DNA of 64,000 nucleotides. Source: Terrimesophilobacter sp038243605. GTDB taxonomy: Bacteria; Actinomycetota; Actinomycetes; Actinomycetales; Microbacteriaceae. Positions 7,886 through 15,822 of the stretch are shown here, piece after piece. Every line of letters starts with the position of its first letter. The first letter of the stretch is position 1. The DNA lies in contig JBBSQX010000016.1 in assembly GCA_038243605.1 (NCBI GenBank), positions 22,444 through 86,443 of the forward strand, written 5' to 3'. The notes beneath the pieces were generated by a model. It had not been told where the DNA came from and did not search any database. It saw only the letters and a list, made by a program, of their open reading frames with translations. The position numbers were made by a program, and so were the translations under genes.

Positions 7886-8503
7886 ATGGTCGAAAAGAAG
7901 CTCACGGCACTCGCACTCGTCTGCACGCTCAGCCCGTCACCAAAGAAGTCGAGCAGCCAACTGCTCGCGCAACAAGTTTTGGATGAACTGACAAAACTTG
8001 GGGTTACTAGTTCGCTCGTTCGCGTCGTCGATCACGACGTGAAGCCGGGTGTGGCACTGAACATGGGCGACGGCGACGAGTGGCCAAGCATCCGAAAGAA
8101 GATCATGGATGCAGACATTCTGGTTCTCGCAACGCCCACCTGGATGGGCCAGCAATCCAGTGTCGCGCAGCGGGTGCTTGAACGCCTCGACGCCGAGCTG
8201 TCAGAAACGGATGACCAGGGTCGCATGTTGACCTTCGGCAAGGTGGCGATCGCCGCCGTCGTGGGCAACGAAGACGGTGCCCACCACATCAGCGCCGTGT
8301 TCTTTCAGGCGCTTAACGATGTGGGCTTCACTCTTGCAGCGCAGGCAGTAACGTACTGGAACGATGTCGTAGGCGGCGAACACCGCGATTACCAGGACCT
8401 ACCCGAGACACCGGAGGCTGTGGCGTCGACTAACATCGCGGTCGCTGCGCACGCTGCCCACTTGGCTCGTCTGTTGCGCGACAACCCTTATCCGCCGAGC
8501 TGA
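7886..8503 (+). CDS. Flavodoxin-like NAD(P)H-dependent oxidoreductase
   Basis: 205 aa with a TAGGAG ribosome site at 7874-7879. The fold is that of FMN-binding flavodoxin/NADPH-dependent FMN reductases: the first strand and phosphate loop (LALVCTLSPSPKKSSSQLLAQQVLDEL), a second strand with LVLATPTWMGQQSSVAQRVLERL, then KVAIAAVVGNEDGAHHISAVFFQALNDVGF. The ATPTWMGQ loop matches the isoalloxazine-binding loop of the family. Probable role is flavin-dependent reduction of quinones or other small acceptors in the cytoplasm; the substrate cannot be told. Confidence 0.75.
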   Translation: MVEKKLTALALVCTLSPSPKKSSSQLLAQQVLDELTKLGVTSSLVRVVDHDVKPGVALNMGDGDEWPSIRKKIMDADILVLATPTWMGQQSSVAQRVLERLDAELSETDDQGRMLTFGKVAIAAVVGNEDGAHHISAVFFQALNDVGFTLAAQAVTYWNDVVGGEHRDYQDLPETPEAVASTNIAVAAHAAHLARLLRDNPYPPS

Positions 8504-8525
8504 CGTCAGGCCACATCCAGGTCGA

Positions 8526-9533
8526 TCATGGGCGACCAAGATCAATGTCGAGGTCGAGGTCGAGCCCAAGGTCAAGAGCTCGCACGCTGTGGGTGAGTGC
8601 GCCGACCGAGATCAGGTCAACGCCGGTGGCGGCGATCGCCGCAACGGTCTGCAGAGTGACGCCACCGGAGGCATCGATGATGGCACGCCCGTCGATGAGG
8701 GCGACAGCCTCACGCAACTGCGAAAGGGAGAAGTTGTCGAGCAGGATGATGTCCGCACCACCCTGGAGCACGGGCTCAATTTGTTCACTGCGGTCCACCT
8801 CCACTTCGATGCGCATGGTGTGCGGAAGGCGGGCTCTGGCCTGCTGCAACAGTTCGGCCAGGTCGAGCCCCGAGTGGGCAGCGATCACTCCGAGGTGGTT
8901 GTCTTTGGCGAGCACGGCATCCGACAGGCTGAACCGGTGGTTGTGCCCACCACCGCAGCGCACCGCGTATTTCTCGAGCACGCGCAGGCCCGGCGTCGTT
9001 TTGCGCGTGTCGACGATGCGAGCGTGCGTACCCGCCACCGCCACCACGTAACGGGATGTCTCTGTCGCGATTCCCGACATGCGCTGCATCAGGTTGAGGG
9101 CGATGCGCTCGGCGCGAAGCACTCCCCTTGCTGGCCCGGTCACGGTGGCCACGACGGTTCCGGGAGTGACGGATGCCCCATCCGTCACGAGCAGCACCAC
9201 CTCGATGGCAGGGTTCACGGCCGCCATCGTGCGCTCAAGCACCCGGCCACCTGCGAGAACCCCCGGCTCGCGGGCCACAAGCGCCGCGCGCGCCACCGAG
9301 CCCTCCGGTATCAAGAGTTCACTCGTCACATCGCCCCAGGGGGCATCCTCATCGAGGCCGAGGGCAATCACCCGGTCGAGTTGGGCATCCGACGGTGCGG
9401 CCACTGGCGTTGCGGCTATTGATGTTGCGGCCACTGGCAGTGCGGCCTTTGGCGTTGAAGAAATGAGCGGCCTGCCCCAGTGAGTGGTCTGGCGTTCGGG
9501 TGATGCAGAGTTGTTCATTCGTTCGGTGTCCAT
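8526..9533 (-). CDS. nadC: Nicotinate-nucleotide pyrophosphorylase (carboxylating)
   Basis: 335 aa. NadC converts quinolinate and PRPP to nicotinate mononucleotide in NAD synthesis. Family motifs are clear: DEDAPWGDVTSELL, ARIVDTRKTTPGLR, GGGHNHRFSLSDAVLAKDNHL, EVEVDRSEQ, DIILLDNFS and DLISVGALTHS. An Ala/Pro-rich extension of about 48 residues (PVAATSIAATPVAAP) precedes the usual start, and the C-terminus ends in a Leu/Asp repeat (LGLDLDLDIDL). No nadA or nadB is present. It starts four bases after the ABC ATPase stop, so it is the last gene of the transporter operon, which hints that the transporter serves NAD precursor supply (inference). Confidence 0.9.
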   Translation of the reverse strand: MDTERMNNSASPERQTTHWGRPLISSTPKAALPVAATSIAATPVAAPSDAQLDRVIALGLDEDAPWGDVTSELLIPEGSVARAALVAREPGVLAGGRVLERTMAAVNPAIEVVLLVTDGASVTPGTVVATVTGPARGVLRAERIALNLMQRMSGIATETSRYVVAVAGTHARIVDTRKTTPGLRVLEKYAVRCGGGHNHRFSLSDAVLAKDNHLGVIAAHSGLDLAELLQQARARLPHTMRIEVEVDRSEQIEPVLQGGADIILLDNFSLSQLREAVALIDGRAIIDASGGVTLQTVAAIAATGVDLISVGALTHSVRALDLGLDLDLDIDLGRP

Positions 9534-9537
9534 TTGT

Positions 9538-11157
9538 TTAGGGCGCTGTAGGGATCGCCGCGAGCAATTCCTTTGTGAACGGATGCTGTGGTCGTTCGAA
9601 AAGCTCCTCCGTCTCCCCCTGCTCCACGACGACGCCGTCTTTCATCACAAGCACGTGATGGCTCAACCCGCGCACCACTGCAAGGTCGTGCGAGATGAAG
9701 ACCATCGCCAGCCCCATGCTGCGCTGCAGCCCCGCCAGCAGATCGAGTACTTGCGTCTGAACCGACACATCCAGGGCGGAGACGGGTTCGTCACACACAA
9801 GAATGTCTGGCCGACGCGCGAGCGCCCTGGCGATGGCGACCCGTTGCCTCTGTCCACCAGAGAGTTGGTGCGGCCGGCGCGTGAGCAGCGAAGCATCGAG
9901 CGCGACGTCATCCAGAAGCTCGGCGATTCGGCTGGCACGAAGACTACGAGGCACGCCGTCAAGCTCGACAGCCTCGGCGATAATCCGCTTCACGGTGAAG
10001 CGGGGGTCGAACACGTCGAGCGCGTTCTGATGGATGACTTGAATGCGGCCGCGCCGCGCACGACGCCGCGCCTCCGGCAGCCCGCTCCAGGACTCACCGT
10101 TGACGAGCACCTCACCCCGGTCAGGATTTTCGATGCCGAGCAACATCTTCGCGAGCGTGGTCTTGCCCGACCCTGACTCACCCACGACGCCCACCGTGCT
10201 GCCCGCGTGCAGATCGAACGAGACCCCATCCACGGCACGAAACTCATCGCGTGATCGCCGATACGACTTCACAAGGTCTCGGGCGCAGAGCACGACACGG
10301 CGCTCGGCCTGCGCGGCGGGTGCAGTGCGCATCTCCGTGGCAGCCTTCAACAGTTGACGGGTGTAGTCATGGGTTGGTGCCGAAAATAGCGTTGCGGTTT
10401 CAGCGACCTCGACGAAGCGGCCGTCCTTCATGACGGCGACGCGATCGGCGAGGTTCTGCACGACGGCAAGGTCGTGGCTGATGAGCAGCAGAGCTAAACC
10501 AGAAGCCTTCAGATCGCCAAGTAGCGCGAGCACCTGGGCCTGCACCGTCACATCCAACGCCGTCGTCGGTTCATCAGCGATGAGCAGAACGGGCTCGCCA
10601 GCAAGAGCGGAGGCGATGAGGGCGCGCTGCCGGAGCCCGCCAGAAAGTTCGTGCGGGTACTGCCGGGCGCGCACCGCTGGTTCGGGGATGGCGACCCTCT
10701 GCAGCAAGCGGAGCACCCTTTCGCGCTGCTGCACCCGCGTGAGCTTCTCGTGCACCTGCAGCGGCTCAGCAACCTCGCTGCCAATGCGACGCAGCGGATC
10801 AAGCGAGACGAGGGCATCTTGACTGACGAGACCAACTACCGCCCCACGGACGCGCCGCCAGGCCCGTTCGCCGAGCTGGCGAGCATCAACACCCGCAATG
10901 GTGAGCTGATCTGCACTCACGCTGGCCGTATCGGGCGTGAGACCGACGAGGCTGCGCGCTGTCAGCGTTTTGCCCGACCCCGATTCGCCGACGATCGCCA
11001 AACACTCCCCCGCGGCGATGGAGAACGACACACCATCCACTGCGGGGGTCGCCGAACCGTTGATGCTGACCCTGAGGTTCGTCACCGAGACAAGGTCGAT
11101 CGACGAAATCGGCGTGGCGGGCAGAACGGGGTCAACTGACGAAGCGATTCTCTTCAT
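9538..11157 (-). CDS. ABC transporter ATP-binding protein, fused DppD-DppF type
   Basis: 539 aa with two complete ATPase domains. Domain 1 has Walker A GESGSGKT, signature LSGGLRQR and Walker B LLIADEPTTALD. Domain 2 has GESGSGKT, LSGGQRQR and ILVCDEPVSALD. This is the duplicated ATPase of peptide/opine/nickel importers in one chain. The start at 11157 overlaps the permease stop as ATGA; in-frame sequence further upstream belongs to the permease gene and was excluded. It powers import by the two permeases encoded just upstream. Confidence 0.9.
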   Translation of the reverse strand: MKRIASSVDPVLPATPISSIDLVSVTNLRVSINGSATPAVDGVSFSIAAGECLAIVGESGSGKTLTARSLVGLTPDTASVSADQLTIAGVDARQLGERAWRRVRGAVVGLVSQDALVSLDPLRRIGSEVAEPLQVHEKLTRVQQRERVLRLLQRVAIPEPAVRARQYPHELSGGLRQRALIASALAGEPVLLIADEPTTALDVTVQAQVLALLGDLKASGLALLLISHDLAVVQNLADRVAVMKDGRFVEVAETATLFSAPTHDYTRQLLKAATEMRTAPAAQAERRVVLCARDLVKSYRRSRDEFRAVDGVSFDLHAGSTVGVVGESGSGKTTLAKMLLGIENPDRGEVLVNGESWSGLPEARRRARRGRIQVIHQNALDVFDPRFTVKRIIAEAVELDGVPRSLRASRIAELLDDVALDASLLTRRPHQLSGGQRQRVAIARALARRPDILVCDEPVSALDVSVQTQVLDLLAGLQRSMGLAMVFISHDLAVVRGLSHHVLVMKDGVVVEQGETEELFERPQHPFTKELLAAIPTAP

Positions 11158-12089
11158 GCCGCCCTCCCCGCCGCGCGCGCCCGCAGGGAGCGGCCGACAA
11201 TGCTCGTGGAGATCACCGTCGCCGTGATCACGAGCCCGGGGAAGACGGCGATCCACCACGCGGTGGCCAGAAAGTTGCGCCCGCCAGCAAGGATGAGCCC
11301 CCACTCTGGCGTGGGAGGTTGGGGGCCAAGACCCAGAAAGCTGAGCCCCGCCGCCGCGGTGATGGCCGTGCCGACGCCCATCGTCGCCATCACCAGAAGC
11401 GGGCCGAGCGTGTTGGGGATGACGTGCCGCAGCACCGTGGTGACGCGCGACACCCCGAGCGTTCTCGCCGCCTCAACGTAGCCGGCCCGCTTCACCACGA
11501 GCGTCTGCACTCGCGCGACCCGCGCGTACGCCGGAATCACCGCGATGGCCACGGCAACGAGCAGGCTGATCTCCCCCGGCCCGATCACGGCGATCACGAT
11601 GAGGGCGAGCAAAAACTCAGGAAAAGCCATAATGACCTCGATGGCGCGAGAAAGCACGCCGTCACCGAGGCGGTTCATGACCCCCGCGAGAGCTCCAATG
11701 ACGAGACCAGCGAGCAAACCAATGGCAGTCGCGCCGAAGCCGATGGCGAGTGAATACCGAGACCCGTACAGAACGCGGGCGAAGACATCTCGCCCAGACT
11801 GGTCGGTGCCGAACGGGTGTCCGAACCCTGGCGCTTGCAGGGCGTGAGCCACATCCGTCTGCAGCGGGTCCGCCGTGGTGAAGAGCCACGGCGCCACAGT
11901 GGCCAGCGCAAGAACGACGAGGAACGCACTAGCGATCCACAGGCCGACGCGCGTTGTTCGCCGTTTCGCCTGCGCGCTGGCTCCTGCCCCAGGTCTCGAT
12001 CCCGGCACTCCCCCCGGGCCGCCCCGCAGCCCTGCGCCCAGTCCTGTGCCACTCTTCACCGCAGCCCGCACCGCGTCAATGATGCTCAT
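11154..12089 (-). CDS. ABC transporter permease, DppC-like
   Basis: 311 aa. A Gly/Pro-rich cytoplasmic N-terminus (about 1-45) is followed by a first helix, the periplasmic-side motif FGTDQSGRDVFARVLYGSRYSL typical of DppC/OppC, then five further helices. The EAA loop that contacts the ATPase reads EAARTLGVSRVTTVLRHVIPN. The gene sits three bases after the DppB-like gene and overlaps the ATPase by four. Confidence 0.9.
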   Translation of the reverse strand: MSIIDAVRAAVKSGTGLGAGLRGGPGGVPGSRPGAGASAQAKRRTTRVGLWIASAFLVVLALATVAPWLFTTADPLQTDVAHALQAPGFGHPFGTDQSGRDVFARVLYGSRYSLAIGFGATAIGLLAGLVIGALAGVMNRLGDGVLSRAIEVIMAFPEFLLALIVIAVIGPGEISLLVAVAIAVIPAYARVARVQTLVVKRAGYVEAARTLGVSRVTTVLRHVIPNTLGPLLVMATMGVGTAITAAAGLSFLGLGPQPPTPEWGLILAGGRNFLATAWWIAVFPGLVITATVISTSIVGRSLRARAAGRAA

Positions 12090-12092
12090 CAG

Positions 12093-13064
12093 TCACGCTC
12101 CACGGTGTGATGACTCAGCGCGAAGTCGCGGATCGATAACGTCGTAGGCGAGGTCGACGATCAGGTTGATCACCGAGAACACCACGGCAGCCAGCACAAT
12201 AATGCCGAGCACGATGGGGATGTCCCGGTTGGTGATGGCGTCAAGAGCCGCCTGCCCGAGCCCGGGCCTTGCAAACACCGTCTCCACGAGCACCGAACCA
12301 CCCAGAAGCGACCCAACGAGGTAGCCAGTGAGCGTGATGCTGTCGGAGGCGGCGTGCCGAAGGGTGTGCCGAAAGAGCAGTCGGGCGTGGCCGATCCCCC
12401 TCGACCGCGCGGTGTCGGCAAACGGCATGACGCTGGCCGCGTCGAGGCCCTGCCTCAGCACCTGGCTGATGATCCCGGCCACCGGGATGGCCAGGGTGAC
12501 CGCCGGCAGCACGAGGGCCGCGAACCCTTCCGAGTTGACGACAGGAAACCAGTGAAGGCCGAAACCGAAGACGGCGATCAGAACAAGCCCCGTCCAGAAT
12601 GTTGGCGACGACACCGCAAACAGCTCAGCGAACGAGAGCAGCCCGCGCATCCGCCGCCCACGCGCCAGCAGCGCAGATCCCATTGCCAGAACGAGGGCGA
12701 TCACCATAGCGAGGCCCATCAGCTGCACGGTCGGTGCGAGCTGTTGACCAAGGACATCAACGACAGGTTGCTGCAGGCGATACGAGGTGCCAAGATCTCC
12801 GCGCACCAGCCGGCCCAGATATTCGACGTACTGCAGCGGAAGCGGTTGCGTGAGGCCCCAGTCCTCACGAATGTGGGCGCGCACCTGCTCGCTCACGTTG
12901 GCGTTCACTCCAAGCATCGCGTCAACCGGGTCGCCGGGAACCAGTCGAAGCGCAAAGAAGCCAGCGGTCGCCGCACCCCACACCACGACCACCATGCCAC
13001 CGACTCTGCCGGCCCCAGAAGCGAGGGCAGAGCCGCTGGTCGACCTCGGGGCCGTTACCGTCAT
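12093..13064 (-). CDS. ABC transporter permease, DppB-like
   Basis: 323 aa from the ATG at 13064 (MTVTAPRSTSGSALASG), seven bases after the binding-protein stop. It shows the DppB hallmarks FFALRLVPGDPVDAMLG after the first helix, GDLGTSYRLQQPV, and the C-terminal ETVFARPGLGQAALDAITNRDIP. Together with the DppC-like protein it forms the transmembrane channel of an oligopeptide-type importer. Confidence 0.9.
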   Translation of the reverse strand: MTVTAPRSTSGSALASGAGRVGGMVVVVWGAATAGFFALRLVPGDPVDAMLGVNANVSEQVRAHIREDWGLTQPLPLQYVEYLGRLVRGDLGTSYRLQQPVVDVLGQQLAPTVQLMGLAMVIALVLAMGSALLARGRRMRGLLSFAELFAVSSPTFWTGLVLIAVFGFGLHWFPVVNSEGFAALVLPAVTLAIPVAGIISQVLRQGLDAASVMPFADTARSRGIGHARLLFRHTLRHAASDSITLTGYLVGSLLGGSVLVETVFARPGLGQAALDAITNRDIPIVLGIIVLAAVVFSVINLIVDLAYDVIDPRLRAESSHRGA

Positions 13065-13071
13065 CCGGTTG

Positions 13072-14739
13072 TCATCCAGCAGGAGCGAAGGATGCGCCGA
13101 AGAACAGCGGTTGCCCGTAGATGTCGAAGACGACGCCCTTGAGCGAGTCGCTGTACGCGGTGATGGCGGAAGGAACATACACGGGGAGCATGGCGAAGTT
13201 CTTCGCGTTCCACTGCTGCAGTTCTTGGTAGATCGCCTCGCGCTCGGCCGGATCGTTGGTGGCCACCGCGTCATCGAGGAGCTTGTCGACGGTCGGGTCG
13301 CTCAGCGAGGATCCGTTCTTGTATCCGCCGGTATACATGTGGGCGCGCAGCACGTCGCCGTCGACGCTCGGAAAGCTCCAGTCAGACACGTCGAGGTCAC
13401 GCTGCTCGTAGAGCTCGTAAAACTTCGCCACCTCGTAGTCGTGACGAACGACCTCGAAGCCGATCTTCTTGAGGTCGGCTTGTACGGCCACGGTGAAGCT
13501 CGCGTTCGCGTCCGAGACGGGGGTCCAGCCAACCCAGTTCACGCTCAGGCGCTTACCGTCTTTCGTGCGGTAACCGTCAGAGTCTCGCGCCGTCCAGCCG
13601 GCCGCATCCAGCAATGAGTTCGCGTCTTTCGGGTCGAAGGCGAGACTGCCCTCAAGGCTCGGGTCGTACGAGTTTGGCGTCACGGGTGACAGGATGCTCC
13701 ACGCGCGCGTCATCTGGTCTTGGTACGCGCTCTTCACGTTCTGTTCCATGTCGATGCCCTCAGCGAAAGCTTTGCGCACGCGGAGGTCGGCGAGCACGCC
13801 GTGCTTCTGATTGAGGAACAGCACGTACGTCATGCCCGGCACGGCGATCTTCTCGACCGTGAAACCGTCGCCAATCTGCGACACCGTGTTGGGGGCAATG
13901 CTGCCGGCAACCTGCGCTTCACCACTCGTCAGAGCGCCCGTGCGCACCGAAGATTCGGTGAGGATGCGCAAAACAAGAGTCTTGATTGCTGGCGGCCCCT
14001 GGTGCTCGCTGCCCTCTGGTGCCCAGTTGTAGTCGGGGTTCGCCGTAAAGACGATCTTCTGGTTCGGCACGTATTCGGTCATCGCGTACGGGCCGGTACC
14101 GACAGTGATGCCTGGCCCACCGGCGGCGAGCTGATCCGCCTTCGTTTTCAGTACTTCTGGCGCATAGAACCCGAGCTTGGCGGTGCTGACTCCCTGCAGG
14201 AAGGGGGCGTAGGGCTTCTTGAAGTTGACGCGCACCGTGAATTCATCCACCACGTCTGTTCCCTCGTAGTAGCCGCCGTCTGCGGAGTATCCGATGAGGC
14301 TCGCGGCATCCGCTGAGGCAGTTTCTGGGGCGATGATGTGCTCGAAGTTCACCTTCACTGCCTCGGCATTGAAGGGTTCGCCATTCTGGAACGTCACGTC
14401 GTGACGCAGATTGAACGTGTAATGCAGGCCATCTGGGGAGATCTCCCACGACGCTGCCAGCCACGGAACGAGGGTGCCGTCTTGTTTCTGAAAGACGAGC
14501 GAGTCGAACGTATTGCGCATCGCCGTGCCGGTCATGTGGAAGGCAGAGGAGTGGATGTCCATCTTGCCCGAGGCGAGAACTCCAGCGTCGATCGCGTAGG
14601 TGAGGGTCGACTGGTTGCTCGAATCGGCGGCGGAGCTTGTTCCGCTGCATCCGGCGACCAACGCTGCGCAGGCGAGTACGGCGATAGCCGCACTGATTCG
14701 GGATGTTGTGCCGGCGCGAACGCGCATAACGGTAGTCAC
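13072..14739 (-). CDS. ABC transporter substrate-binding lipoprotein (SBP family 5)
   Basis: 555 aa. A lipoprotein signal (ISAAIAVLACAALVAGC, lipobox cysteine near 30) is followed by a family 5 binding fold (FDSLVFQKQDGTLVPWLAASWEISPDGLHYTFNLRHDVTFQNGEPFNAEAVKVNFEH). Family 5 proteins bind peptides, nickel, opines or sugars. A GTG at 14739 and an ATG at 14727 are both possible starts; neither has a strong ribosome site. It is the first gene of a five-gene run (binding protein, two permeases, double ATPase, nadC) with gaps of -4 to 7 bp. The ligand is unknown; the nadC link suggests a pyridine or peptide-borne NAD precursor, weakly. Confidence 0.85.
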   Translation of the reverse strand: MTTVMRVRAGTTSRISAAIAVLACAALVAGCSGTSSAADSSNQSTLTYAIDAGVLASGKMDIHSSAFHMTGTAMRNTFDSLVFQKQDGTLVPWLAASWEISPDGLHYTFNLRHDVTFQNGEPFNAEAVKVNFEHIIAPETASADAASLIGYSADGGYYEGTDVVDEFTVRVNFKKPYAPFLQGVSTAKLGFYAPEVLKTKADQLAAGGPGITVGTGPYAMTEYVPNQKIVFTANPDYNWAPEGSEHQGPPAIKTLVLRILTESSVRTGALTSGEAQVAGSIAPNTVSQIGDGFTVEKIAVPGMTYVLFLNQKHGVLADLRVRKAFAEGIDMEQNVKSAYQDQMTRAWSILSPVTPNSYDPSLEGSLAFDPKDANSLLDAAGWTARDSDGYRTKDGKRLSVNWVGWTPVSDANASFTVAVQADLKKIGFEVVRHDYEVAKFYELYEQRDLDVSDWSFPSVDGDVLRAHMYTGGYKNGSSLSDPTVDKLLDDAVATNDPAEREAIYQELQQWNAKNFAMLPVYVPSAITAYSDSLKGVVFDIYGQPLFFGASFAPAG

Positions 14740-14798
14740 TTTCTGGGGTGGGGTGCCGGCCAGATGGTCAGATCGGCCTGGAGGTTTGACGCTTCTAC

Positions 14799-14828
14799 AT
14801 AATACTTAGACTGCGTCTAACAATACAA
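14799..14828 (-). promoter_or_regulatory. Promoter with embedded dyad operator for the ABC-nadC operon
   Basis: On the minus strand a -35 TTGTAT (complement of 14823-14828) and a -10 TATTAT (14799-14804) are 18 bp apart. The spacer contains the perfect dyad TTAGAC-TGC-GTCTAA (14806-14820). A repressor there would block RNA polymerase directly. NAD-responsive (NrtR/NiaR-like) or metal-responsive (DtxR/MntR-like) factors are both conceivable; no regulator is encoded beside it. The remainder of 14740-14868 holds nothing else. Confidence 0.6.
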
Positions 14829-14868
14829 TTCCGCAGTGACGCCACCCTCGGGCCCCCGGCAGCGAACT

Positions 14869-15822
14869 TCACACCATGTTGCGAGTAAGACGCGTGCGCA
14901 CCGCTAGCGCAGCGCAGGCAATGACCGCGACACCACCCACGAAAGTCGCCCATCCGATCTGTTCGTGAAGTATGAGCGCAGCCCACAGAATGCTCATGAC
15001 TGGCTGTGCGAGTTGCACCTGGCTCACTTGGGCCATCGGGCCGATGGCGAGGCCACGGTACCAGGCAAAGAATCCTAAGAACATGCTGATAACCGCTAGG
15101 TAGGCGAAGGCAAGCCACTGGTAGAGGGTTGCCGTCGGCGGTTGCTCGACGATGGAGAAAGTCGTGAACGTGATCATGAGTGGGGCAGCGAGTATCAGCG
15201 CCCACGACACGGTTTGCCAAGCTCCGAGTTCGCGGGCGAGAAGACCGCCTTCCGCGTAGCCGATCGCAGCGGCGACGACCGCACCAAATAGCAGCAGGTC
15301 AGACCAATGCAGTTGGCCAACACCGCCATTCTGGAAGGAGGCGAAAGTAATCGCCGCGATCGCACCAAGAATCGCGAACACCCAAAACGATCGGGCCGGT
15401 TTCTCTTTTCCGCGGATCACTGCCATGACCGCCGTCGCCGCAGGGAGCACTCCGATCACGACGGCACCGTGGCTCGCCGGCACGGTTGTCAGAGCGAAGG
15501 AGCTCAACAGCGGAAAACCGATCACGACGCCGCCAGCAACAATCGCAAGTCTGGCCCATTGAACCCGCGTCGGCCAGTGCTGCCGAGTAAGGGAGAGCGC
15601 AATTCCAGCGAGCACCGCGGCGACGACCGCGCGTCCGGAGCCGATGAAGAGAGGCGAGAGCCCTCCGACCGCTACCCGGGTGAAGGGAACGGTGAACGAG
15701 AATGCGATGACGCCTACGAGTCCCCACCAGAGTCCTGCGCGACTGAAGGCCGCTCGGGGTTGCCGCGAATTCGACGATAACACTGTGGGCAACGTGACGA
15801 TAGCGCTACTATGTTCTTTCAT
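14869..15822 (-). CDS. EamA/DMT-family exporter
   Basis: 317 aa with about ten hydrophobic helices in two EamA repeats (GLVGVIAFSFTVPFTRVAVGGLSPLFIG...; LYQWLAFAYLAVISMFLGFFAWYRGLAIGPMAQVSQVQLAQPVMS). It likely exports a small metabolite. The ATG at 15822 overlaps the start codon of the divergent MocR regulator by two bases, so the true start may lie some codons downstream; the first 25 or so residues are polar. This is the second EamA gene in the window set head-to-head with a MocR regulator. Confidence 0.8.
   Translation of the reverse strand: MKEHSSAIVTLPTVLSSNSRQPRAAFSRAGLWWGLVGVIAFSFTVPFTRVAVGGLSPLFIGSGRAVVAAVLAGIALSLTRQHWPTRVQWARLAIVAGGVVIGFPLLSSFALTTVPASHGAVVIGVLPAATAVMAVIRGKEKPARSFWVFAILGAIAAITFASFQNGGVGQLHWSDLLLFGAVVAAAIGYAEGGLLARELGAWQTVSWALILAAPLMITFTTFSIVEQPPTATLYQWLAFAYLAVISMFLGFFAWYRGLAIGPMAQVSQVQLAQPVMSILWAALILHEQIGWATFVGGVAVIACAALAVRTRLTRNMV
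15801..15812 (+). promoter_or_regulatory. -10 box and short palindrome ahead of the second MocR gene
   Basis: TACTAT (15807-15812) lies eight bases before the ATG at 15821 and fits a leaderless promoter. It overlaps the palindrome TAGCGCTA (15801-15808), which may be an operator. No clear -35 was seen. The element lies inside the 5' end of the divergent exporter frame. Confidence 0.35.

Noticed and set aside
13072..14739. Assigning the binding protein as a nickel or dipeptide receptor
   Set aside because: Family 5 members bind very different ligands and no diagnostic residues were identified; left unassigned.
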